A DNA stretch of 64,000 nucleotides from Primorskyibacter flagellatus. Lineage in GTDB: Bacteria; Pseudomonadota; Alphaproteobacteria; Rhodobacterales; Rhodobacteraceae. A program made the position numbers and the translations under genes. The notes beneath the pieces were generated by a model. It saw nothing but the letters and a program-made list of their open reading frames with translations. It was not told where the DNA came from and made no database searches. Every line of letters begins with the position of its first letter. The first letter of the stretch is position 1. Positions 38,640 to 45,899 of the stretch are shown here, piece by piece. Location: positions 548,492 through 612,491 of the forward strand of contig NZ_FWYD01000001.1 in NCBI RefSeq assembly GCF_900176485.1, given 5' to 3'.

Positions 38640-39362
38640 ATGACGCCCGGCCTTTCCGTCCAGAACCTCAGCTACAACTACGGTGCGCGCAAAGCGTTGG
38701 ACGATGTCACTTTCACCGTCGAACCGGGCGCATTCTGTGCGCTTCTGGGGCCAAATGGTGCAGGAAAATCCACACTTTTCGCATTGTTGACGCGGCTTTT
38801 CACAACAGCGTCCGGGCAGATCGCAATAGCTGGTCACGACATGACAACGGTGCCCCGCCGTGCCTTGGCGCGGATGGGTGTTGTGTTTCAGGCCCAAACT
38901 CTGGATCTGGATCTGACGATCCGACAAAACCTTACCTATTTTGCGGCCCTGCACGGGCTTTCGGGTCGCGACGCCTCCAACCGCATTGACGCAAGCCTGG
39001 ACCGGCTGGCAATCCGTGACCGTGCGTCGGAAAAGGCCCGCAGCCTCAACGGCGGGCATCGCCGGCGCACCGAAATCGCCCGTGCGTTGATTCATCAGCC
39101 CGATGTGTTGTTGCTGGACGAGGCCACGGTTGGCTTGGACGCCGCCACCCGCGAGGCAATCACGACCCATGTCCACGATCTGGCGGCGACGGACGGGATC
39201 ACCGTGCTATGGGCCACCCATCTGACCGACGAGGTGCGCGATACGGACCGGTTGGTAATCCTGCATCAGGGCCGCATCATGCAGGACGGCCATGCCGGGA
39301 CATTGCGCGGAGACGCCTCTTTGCAACAGCATTTCCTGACATTGACGGCAAAGCCTGCATGA
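38640..39362 (+). CDS. ABC transporter ATP-binding protein, PQQ alcohol dehydrogenase-associated
   Basis: A 240-residue ATPase. Walker A is GPNGAGKSTLFALL. The signature is LNGGHRRRTEIARAL, which differs from the usual LSGGQ but fits this PQQ-associated subfamily. Walker B is VLLLDEATVGLD. The ATG at 38640 is preferred over an upstream TTG at 38619. It probably pairs with the ABC-2 permease 82 bp downstream. The unit resembles PedA/PedC-type exporters near phenylethanol or ethanol dehydrogenases. Confidence 0.87.
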   Translation: MTPGLSVQNLSYNYGARKALDDVTFTVEPGAFCALLGPNGAGKSTLFALLTRLFTTASGQIAIAGHDMTTVPRRALARMGVVFQAQTLDLDLTIRQNLTYFAALHGLSGRDASNRIDASLDRLAIRDRASEKARSLNGGHRRRTEIARALIHQPDVLLLDEATVGLDAATREAITTHVHDLAATDGITVLWATHLTDEVRDTDRLVILHQGRIMQDGHAGTLRGDASLQQHFLTLTAKPA

Positions 39363-39444
39363 CTTTGCGCAATTCACCTATCGCATTATCAATAGCTTAT
39401 AATATATTGACATCAATAGAATACACAAAACTTTTGGGGGATGC
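39363..39444 (+). promoter_or_regulatory. AT-rich spacer with perfect -10 box between ATPase and permease genes
   Basis: This 82-bp stretch is markedly AT-rich compared with its surroundings. It holds TATAAT at 39398-39403, but no good -35 box at the right distance. It could be an internal promoter for the permease, or an mRNA leader or insertion scar. Confidence 0.4.
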
Positions 39445-40242
39445 ATGGTGATCCACCCCTATCTTACGTCGCTCCGCGCCATCGTCGGCCGCGAGGCATT
39501 GCGGTTTCTGCATCAACGCGAACGCTTTGTCGCAGCACTCGTACGGCCGTTGGTATGGCTGGTGGTCTTCGCTGCTGGTTTTCGCGCGGCATTGGGGTTG
39601 TCGATCATCCCGCCGTACCAAACCTACATTACATACGAGACCTATATCGTGCCCGGTCTCTGCGGAATGATCCTTCTTTTCAATGGCATGCAGGGATCTC
39701 TTAGCCTTGTTTACGACCGTGAAATGGGATCAATGCGCCTCCTCTTGACAGCTCCCTTGCCGCGTGGCTGGCTGCTGTTTGCCAAGCTTGTCGGGTCCAC
39801 CGCGATTTCCATCCTGCAAGCGCTGGTGTTTCTGGCCATCGCCGCCGCTTTTGGCGTCACGACGGCTCCGTTGGGATATTTGACGGTCATTCCCGCGCTG
39901 GCCATCGCCGGGCTTATGCTGGGCGCTCTCGGGCTCGCCCTGTCGAGTTTCATCAAACAGCTGGAAAACTTTGCCGGTGTGATGAACTTCGTGATCTTCC
40001 CGATGTTTTTCCTCAGCTCCGCGCTCTATCCTCTTTGGAAGATGGCAGAATCTTCGGAATTGCTGCACGACATATGTGCAGTGAACCCGTTTACCCACGC
40101 GGTAGAGCTGATCCGTTTTGCGCTGTATGGCCAGTTGAACCTGCCAGCCCTTGGTTGGACGATCTTCGCCACCTGCGCCTTCATGGCGTTCGCATTGTGG
40201 GGGTATGATCCCGCGCGCGGACTGACACGTCGCAAAAGCTGA
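39445..40242 (+). CDS. ABC-2 type permease, PQQ alcohol dehydrogenase-associated (PedC-like)
   Basis: A 265-residue inner-membrane protein with six membrane segments. It has the ABC-2 features GMILLFNGMQGSLSLVYDRE and FVIFPMFFLSSALYPLW, typical of export-type permeases (NodJ/DrrB class). The family accompanies PQQ-dependent alcohol oxidation. The combination with a periplasmic binding protein is unusual, because ABC-2 systems normally export without one. GGGGGA precedes the start; ATG 39441 is out of frame. Confidence 0.87.
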   Translation: MVIHPYLTSLRAIVGREALRFLHQRERFVAALVRPLVWLVVFAAGFRAALGLSIIPPYQTYITYETYIVPGLCGMILLFNGMQGSLSLVYDREMGSMRLLLTAPLPRGWLLFAKLVGSTAISILQALVFLAIAAAFGVTTAPLGYLTVIPALAIAGLMLGALGLALSSFIKQLENFAGVMNFVIFPMFFLSSALYPLWKMAESSELLHDICAVNPFTHAVELIRFALYGQLNLPALGWTIFATCAFMAFALWGYDPARGLTRRKS

Positions 40243-40317
40243 CCCTATCTACGACCATAGCCCATGTGTTTTGCCGCGTCAGGGATGGTACTTTGGTATC
40301 AGAGGAAAGGAGTTCCC

Positions 40318-40872
40318 ATGTTTCGAAAGACTCTTTGCATCGCAGTTTTTGCGACCCTTCCGGCCTTTGCCGAGACCCAGACGCGCACGGTTGAGGATGA
40401 GCATGGCACGCTTAATCCGCTGGACTCGGGGTTTGGCAAAGTTATGTCGAACATCGACAAGGGTCAGACCGATATGATGACCTGCGCCACCGGATATTAC
40501 ATCACCAAATCCGGCCGTCACGCCCCCGCCCGCAAGTTGTTCGAAGCCTGCGCTGCCGCCGGTTACACGGGCGCTATGACATGGATGAGCCAGATGGAAA
40601 ACAACGGCTTGGGAGGCGATTATAACCCGGATGCGGCTGCCGACTGGGACAGGCGCGCGGCTATGGCGGGCGATCCGGTGGGCAAGTTCAACTACGGGCT
40701 TGATCTGATGCGCGGCCACGGCGTTGCACCGGACGAGGCGGAGGGGCGCCGTCTGGTCGACGAAGCGGCGCAGGAAGGGCTTGCCATCGCAAAACGGCTG
40801 CAAATAGCCGATTACGACCTTGATGAGGTGACGCCGGACGCCGACAACTGGCGCTACGCCCCGGCTTTCTGA
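40318..40872 (+). CDS. Periplasmic Sel1-like repeat protein
   Basis: A 184-residue exported protein. The signal peptide ends near AFA-E (residue 18). Two Sel1/TPR-like repeats follow (residues about 55-160), with WDRRAAMAGDPVGKFNYGLD and EGRRLVDEAAQEG. Two Cys (MMTCATG, FEACAAAG) may form a disulfide. GGAAAGGAG precedes the ATG. It ends the rightward unit and may support assembly of periplasmic complexes. Confidence 0.8.
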   Translation: MFRKTLCIAVFATLPAFAETQTRTVEDEHGTLNPLDSGFGKVMSNIDKGQTDMMTCATGYYITKSGRHAPARKLFEACAAAGYTGAMTWMSQMENNGLGGDYNPDAAADWDRRAAMAGDPVGKFNYGLDLMRGHGVAPDEAEGRRLVDEAAQEGLAIAKRLQIADYDLDEVTPDADNWRYAPAF

Positions 40873-40986
40873 ATGCAGACGCATCACGGGCTATCGAGGA
40901 AAACCAGCCTGTCTCGCTTAACATGGTGGCCTCCCGACTGCGCCAACACGATTTATGTCCAGACGAAACAGGTGCAGAATCGAAAA

Positions 40987-41009
40987 GTCCGGCCATTATC
41001 TGGCCGGAC
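40987..41009. terminator. Bidirectional stem-loop between convergent genes
   Basis: A perfect 9-bp stem (GTCCGGCCA with TGGCCGGAC) has a TTATC loop. Read leftward it is followed by TTTT. It lies between the Sel1-like and VPLPA-CTERM genes and can end both transcripts. Confidence 0.65.
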
Positions 41010-41036
41010 CCTTAAGACCCAATCAGGTTGTGCTGC

Positions 41037-41714
41037 TTACACTGCGGCTTGTGCAGCCTTTCGCCGGCGCCGCATAAGACCAAGTGCACCGAAACCAATT
41101 GGAAGCAACAACCCCGCCGCAGGAACAGGCACGGGCGATGGTGCCGCAGTTACGACGCGAATCCAGTCACCCGGCTGAGACACGTTCATGCCAAGCCAAA
41201 TCGTATTCCCAGAATACGTGAACCAATCGTTGTTTTTGTTGCGCCAGTCATTTTCTTCCATCCCACGCGCTTCAAACGACCCAGGATAGAGGGTGCTGGA
41301 TGATGCAAGCTGGCTGTTCGAGGCCGCCTCTCGCAGACCGTTAAGATCTGCCATCACGCCCAGAATTGTACCGTCAAAGGTAAAGCTGACTGGCCCCGGA
41401 TCGTTATAAAGCGACCCCGTCAGCCCATAATGACGTTGCGACACACCATTTTTCACATTGAGAAAAATCATGTGGCTATCGACTTTTGTGCCCGCAGCGA
41501 TCGTTCGACCACCATTCACGCCAATGTCGCTGGTAAGCTTTACGTCCTGCGCCTCATCAAACGCCTGAACGCGCCAGTTATACACATACCCGTTCTCGAC
41601 GGATACTGGCGGGGGAACGATTTCGCCGCGAACAGCGCTAACCGTCGCCGCAGTAGCCGGAGCTGCCAATGTTGATGCGAAAATTGCGACAGCAATCCAT
41701 TTTGAAAAAGTCAT
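41037..41714 (-). CDS. VPLPA-CTERM sorting domain protein
   Basis: A 225-residue exported protein. The signal peptide ends near ATA-A. The C-terminus has PVPVPAAGLLLPIGFGALGL followed by an RRRRK tail. This is the VPLPA-CTERM signal processed by exosortase systems in Rhodobacterales. The middle part is beta-rich and unassigned. It is convergent to the Sel1-like gene and divergent from the alcohol dehydrogenase gene, so it looks like an independent surface-protein gene. Confidence 0.85.
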   Translation of the reverse strand: MTFSKWIAVAIFASTLAAPATAATVSAVRGEIVPPPVSVENGYVYNWRVQAFDEAQDVKLTSDIGVNGGRTIAAGTKVDSHMIFLNVKNGVSQRHYGLTGSLYNDPGPVSFTFDGTILGVMADLNGLREAASNSQLASSSTLYPGSFEARGMEENDWRNKNNDWFTYSGNTIWLGMNVSQPGDWIRVVTAAPSPVPVPAAGLLLPIGFGALGLMRRRRKAAQAAV

Positions 41715-41872
41715 TTTAACTTCCTATAACCCTTAAACAACAAGATACCTACTAGACTTAGCACATCTCTACTGAATTGACAATTTTTCATTAACCTGTG
41801 CTGAAGTTTGGTTAACGCGTCAAGCAGCGACGCTCTAATGAACAAAATTGTTGCCCCTGTCAATGCCCTGTT

Positions 41873-41884
41873 GGTCGTACGACC
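41873..41884. promoter_or_regulatory. Perfect palindrome upstream of the alcohol dehydrogenase
   Basis: GGTCGTACGACC is a perfect 12-bp palindrome. It lies 112 bp before the dehydrogenase ATG and about 37 bp before a TATAAA box. This is a good position for an activator such as the nearby LuxR-type regulator. The binding protein is inferred only. Confidence 0.55.
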
Positions 41885-41915
41885 TTAGCCGAGTACCGCG
41901 CCCCTCCCGCTTGGC

Positions 41916-41921
41916 TATAAA
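41916..41921 (+). promoter_or_regulatory. Candidate -10 box of the alcohol dehydrogenase gene
   Basis: TATAAA lies 75 bp before the ATG. No -35 match is seen 17 bases upstream, which suits an activator-dependent promoter. The palindrome at 41873-41884 sits where an activator would bind. Confidence 0.4.
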
Positions 41922-41995
41922 CTGCACTTGGAGAGAGAGCGGCGGCGGATGATCAGCCGCGCGCATGAATAAAACTGTTCCCAGGGAGGACACAC

Positions 41996-43762
41996 ATGAA
42001 CAGATTTATCGCCACAGTCGCTGCGGGCCTCATGGTTGCGGGTGCCGCTCAGGCCGATGTGACAGAAGAAGATCTGGCCAACGACCAAGCAGATGTCAGC
42101 CAGATCGTGACCAATGGCATGGGCCGTCACCTTCAGCGCTATTCGCCGCTGGACACGCTGAACAAGGAAAACGTGACAAACCTTGTTCCTGCATGGGCCT
42201 TCAGCCTTGGTGGCGAAAAGCAGCGCGGTCAGGAAGCGCAGCCGCTGATCCATGACGGCATCATGTATATCACCGGGTCATATTCGCGGCTTTACGCCAT
42301 CGACGTGAAGACTGGTCAGGAAATCTGGCAGTATGACGCGCGCCTGCCAGAGGGCATTCTGCCATGCTGTGACGTGGTCAACCGGGGTGCGGCGCTTTAC
42401 GGCGACAAGGTGTATTTCGGAACGCTTGACGCGCGGATGGTCGCGCTGGACGCCAAGACCGGCGATGTGGTCTGGCGCAAGAAAATCGCCGATTACAAAG
42501 CCGGCTACAGTTATACTGCGGCCCCGCTGATCGTGAACGGGATGGTTATCACCGGCAACTCAGGCGGCGAGTTCGGCATCGTCGGCGAAGTGCAGGCGCG
42601 TGACGCCGAAACCGGCGAGATGGTCTGGACCCGCCCGGTGATCGAGGGCCACATGGGCACGCTGAACGGCGAAGACAGCACCATGACCGGCGAGTTGAAC
42701 GCGACGTGGCCGGGCGATATGTGGAAAACCGGCGGTGGCGCGACATGGTTGGGCGGCTCCTATGACGCCGACACAGACACGCTGGTCTTCGGCACTGGCA
42801 ACCCTGCCCCGTGGAACAGCCACCTGCGCAATGCGGGCGCGCCGACCGAGGGCAATGCGGGCGACAACCTCTACGCTGCCTCGCGTCTTGGAATTGACCC
42901 GGCAACCGGTGAAATCAAATGGCACTATCAGTCGACACCGCGCGAAGGCTGGGACTATGACGGCGTCAACGAGGTCGTCTCCTATACCGACCGCGAAGGC
43001 AATGCGCGCTATGCCACGGCGGATCGTAACGGCTTCTTCTATGTGCTTGACCGTGCCGATGGCGGGTTCGTCTCTGCCGCGCCTTTCGTAAAGGACATCA
43101 CCTGGGCCAGCGGTATTGACGATACTGGCCGACCGATCTTCAACGAAGATAACCGCCCCGGTGATCCCACAGCAGCGGCAGACGGCAAGAAAGGCGAAGT
43201 GGTCTTCTCTGCCCCCGGCTTCCTGGGTGGCAAGAACTGGATGCCGATGGCGTTTTCACAGCGCACCGGGAACTTCTACGTCCCCTCGAATGAATGGGGC
43301 ATGGACATCTGGAACGAGCCGATCACCTACAAGAAGGGTGCCGCCTATCTTGGGTCGGGTTTCACCATCAAGCCGATGTACGAAGATCATATCGGCAGTC
43401 TCAAGGCGATTGATCCCGACACCGGCGAATGGAAGTGGGAATACAAGAACGAAGCACCGCTTTGGAGCGGCGTTATGACCACCGCAGGCGGTCTGGTGTT
43501 CTTTGGCACGCCCGAGGGCAAGTTCCTGGCGCTGGATGACGAGACCGGCGAAGAGCTGTGGTCCTTCCAGACCGGGTCGGGAATTGTCGGTCAGCCTGTC
43601 ACCTGGGAACAGGACGGCGAGCAGTTTGTTTCGGTCATGTCCGGCTGGGGCGGCGCTGTTCCGCTATGGGGTGGCGAAGTGGCCAAGAAGGTCAACTACC
43701 TCAACCAGGGTGGCATGTTGTGGACATTCCGTCTGCCCAAGCAACTGGCCCAAGCGAACTGA
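41996..43762 (+). CDS. PQQ-dependent alcohol dehydrogenase, probably lanthanide-dependent (ExaF/PedH type)
   Basis: A 588-residue periplasmic quinoprotein of the methanol/ethanol dehydrogenase family. It oxidises alcohols and passes electrons to a cytochrome c. The signal peptide ends near AQA-D. The vicinal disulfide is C124-C125 in ILPCCDVV. The catalytic base is D320 in GWDYDGVNE, and the extra D322 two residues on matches lanthanide enzymes (XoxF, PedH), where calcium enzymes have Ser or Ala. Metal-ligand Glu is in GNSGGEFG. The length matches ExaF/PedH. AGGGAGGA precedes the ATG. Confidence 0.93.
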   Translation: MNRFIATVAAGLMVAGAAQADVTEEDLANDQADVSQIVTNGMGRHLQRYSPLDTLNKENVTNLVPAWAFSLGGEKQRGQEAQPLIHDGIMYITGSYSRLYAIDVKTGQEIWQYDARLPEGILPCCDVVNRGAALYGDKVYFGTLDARMVALDAKTGDVVWRKKIADYKAGYSYTAAPLIVNGMVITGNSGGEFGIVGEVQARDAETGEMVWTRPVIEGHMGTLNGEDSTMTGELNATWPGDMWKTGGGATWLGGSYDADTDTLVFGTGNPAPWNSHLRNAGAPTEGNAGDNLYAASRLGIDPATGEIKWHYQSTPREGWDYDGVNEVVSYTDREGNARYATADRNGFFYVLDRADGGFVSAAPFVKDITWASGIDDTGRPIFNEDNRPGDPTAAADGKKGEVVFSAPGFLGGKNWMPMAFSQRTGNFYVPSNEWGMDIWNEPITYKKGAAYLGSGFTIKPMYEDHIGSLKAIDPDTGEWKWEYKNEAPLWSGVMTTAGGLVFFGTPEGKFLALDDETGEELWSFQTGSGIVGQPVTWEQDGEQFVSVMSGWGGAVPLWGGEVAKKVNYLNQGGMLWTFRLPKQLAQAN

Positions 43763-43795
43763 TCTCCACCCCCCTCTCACCGGAGATCCGTGGAA

Positions 43796-43825
43796 ACGCG
43801 TCCCGCATTGCGGGGCGCGTTTTTT
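43796..43825 (+). terminator. Rho-independent terminator after the alcohol dehydrogenase
   Basis: An 11-bp GC-rich stem (43796-43806 with 43810-43820, one T-G pair) with ATT loop is followed by TTTTT. It lies 33 bp after the stop and separates the dehydrogenase from the regulator genes. Confidence 0.88.
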
Positions 43826-43979
43826 CGCGCATCTTGGCCTGGGATGGGAAGCGCAACAGCCAGACATTCGCAAAGAATCAGGCACAGACCGGGCGCGCCG
43901 CCCATCGCCTAAGACCTTTGGACAAGAGACCCTTTGTGCCATTATCCATAGGATAAATGCAAAGAAGGACGCGTCCGCC

Positions 43980-44675
43980 ATGCAACAACCCGCCGCCCGG
44001 CCCATTGAGACTTTGCCGCTTACCGCGATGGTGGTGGACGACCACCCGCTGTTCTGCGACGCGCTGAGCCTTACTTTGCGCTCGCTGGCCGAGTTTGACG
44101 ACATCGCCACCGCAGGCACGTTGCAAGAGGCGCTGGACAGGATCACGGCAGAGGGAGCACCGGGTTTTATCCTGCTGGACCTCAACCTGCCAGATGTGAA
44201 CGGGCTGGACGGATTGGTGCGCCTGCGCGGCGCGGCCCCCGCCTCGGCGATCATCGTGGCGTCCTCGATGGCTGACAACCGGATGATTTCCTACGCGCTG
44301 AAGGCCGGGGCCAACGGGTTCGTGCCCAAACATTCGCAACGCTCGGTGTTTCGCCGTGCCTTTGATGCGGTCCGCGAGGGCCTGCCATTCGTGCCTGACG
44401 ACTATATCGATCCGGAGGGTGCAGGGGGTGATAATGGACAAGGCAACGCCTTGGACCGGCTGGCGACGTTAACCAATCAACAGGCGCGCATCCTTGGCCT
44501 GATATGCGAAGGCAAACTGAACAAACAAATCGCCTATGATCTGACCATCGCAGAGACCACCGTGAAGGCACATGTGACGGCGATCATGCGCAAGCTGGGG
44601 GTCCACAGCCGCACCCAGGCGGTGTTGATCGCGCAAGAGGCCCGCTTTGCGAAGGTCTTGCCAAGCGAGGATTGA
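43980..44675 (+). CDS. LuxR/NarL-family response regulator
   Basis: A 231-residue response regulator. The receiver domain has DDHP at the acidic pocket and phospho-acceptor D67 in LLDLNLPD. The C-terminal LuxR HTH spans about residues 160-222 (LTNQQARILGLICEGKLNKQ, AETTVKAHVTAIMRKLGV). This matches the AgmR/ExaE-type regulators of PQQ alcohol oxidation. ATG 43980 is used; the open frame further upstream overlaps the dehydrogenase and its terminator. The likely partner kinase is the PAS hybrid kinase two genes on. Confidence 0.9.
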   Translation: MQQPAARPIETLPLTAMVVDDHPLFCDALSLTLRSLAEFDDIATAGTLQEALDRITAEGAPGFILLDLNLPDVNGLDGLVRLRGAAPASAIIVASSMADNRMISYALKAGANGFVPKHSQRSVFRRAFDAVREGLPFVPDDYIDPEGAGGDNGQGNALDRLATLTNQQARILGLICEGKLNKQIAYDLTIAETTVKAHVTAIMRKLGVHSRTQAVLIAQEARFAKVLPSED

Positions 44676-44760
44676 ACGGCCTATCGTTTCCGCTTGCCGA
44701 ACCGGCACGGAAACCAATGATTGACGGGCAGTTTCACTGCCCGCGCGGGAGGAAAGAACC

Positions 44761-45894
44761 TTGCACGCAGCCTTGCGCTCGGCGCAGGTCGATTGGCGCG
44801 ACCCTGATGCGCTTGAAAGCCTTCATGCACAGATGGGGGCCGGAAAATTTGCATTTGTCGGCCTGTTTGTGACGCCCGAAGCCGACTTTGCTGCGGTTGT
44901 CGCGGCCGCACAGGACAAATTCACCGATACATGTGTCTGCGCCTGTACCACCGCCGGAGAACTTGGCAGCGCTGGCTATGAGGACGGTCGGATCGTTGCC
45001 GTCGGCCTTCCTGCCGCGCATTTCGCGACGGCCAGCTATGTGATCAACGATCTGCACGCGCTGGAGCCACAGGCGCAGATCGACCGGCTGATCCAGACCC
45101 GCATGGCCCTGTCGCGCGCCTGGCCGCGCATGGGCCAGGAATTCGCGTTTGTGATGATTGACGGGCTGTCCCTAGCCGAAGAACACCTGACCTCCGTCCT
45201 GTCGACCGGGCTGGGACCGGTGCCGCTTTTTGGGGGCTCTGCGGGGGACGGCACGCGCTTTTCCACAGCGTGGCTTGCCTGTGACGGGGTCGTGTCGCGC
45301 AACAGCGCGGTGATCACGCTTGTCCGGACGACCTGCCCGGTGAGGGTATTCTCTTTGGACCATCTCATGCCCACGGACCGGCGTATGGTTGTCACCGGTG
45401 CCGATCCCGCCCGCCGCATCGTGCATGAGATCAACGCCGAACCGGCCGCGCAGGAATATGCCCGGCTTTTGGGCAAGGATCCTCAGCAGCTTGATCCGTT
45501 CACCTTTGCCGCGCATCCGGTTGTGGTGCGGTTGGGCGAGTCGCATCATGTCCGCGCAATCCAGCGCGTTGATGAGGATGGCAATCTGGTGTTTTTCTCT
45601 GCCATCAACGAAGGTATGGTCCTGACACTGGCGGACCATCAGGACATGGCAGAGCATCTGGAACGCGGGCTTGCAGAACTGGCCGTGGACGGTGCGCCGG
45701 ATCAAATCCTTGGCTGCGACTGCATATTACGAAGGATAGAGGCCGGCCAAACCCAGAAAAGCCGCGAGATCAGCCGCATCCTGTCTGAAAATCGCGTTGT
45801 TGGTTTTGGCACTTACGGCGAACAGATCGGCGGTTTGCACGTGAACCAGACTTTCACCGGCGTCGCGATCTATCCACCTGCCACCGAGAGCTGA
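44761..45894 (+). CDS. FIST sensory domain protein (TTG start)
   Basis: A 377-residue protein with FIST N- and C-terminal domains, probably cytoplasmic small-ligand sensors. The C-terminal part ends with GFGTYGEQIGGLHVNQTFTG, typical of FIST_C. The frame opens with TTG at 44761, seven bases after GGGAGGAAAG, and no ATG in frame comes before 44833, so TTG is a well-supported start. It lies five bases before the kinase gene. FIST proteins commonly partner sensor kinases, here probably the next gene. Confidence 0.87.
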   Translation: MHAALRSAQVDWRDPDALESLHAQMGAGKFAFVGLFVTPEADFAAVVAAAQDKFTDTCVCACTTAGELGSAGYEDGRIVAVGLPAAHFATASYVINDLHALEPQAQIDRLIQTRMALSRAWPRMGQEFAFVMIDGLSLAEEHLTSVLSTGLGPVPLFGGSAGDGTRFSTAWLACDGVVSRNSAVITLVRTTCPVRVFSLDHLMPTDRRMVVTGADPARRIVHEINAEPAAQEYARLLGKDPQQLDPFTFAAHPVVVRLGESHHVRAIQRVDEDGNLVFFSAINEGMVLTLADHQDMAEHLERGLAELAVDGAPDQILGCDCILRRIEAGQTQKSREISRILSENRVVGFGTYGEQIGGLHVNQTFTGVAIYPPATES

Positions 45895-45899
45895 GCGCC

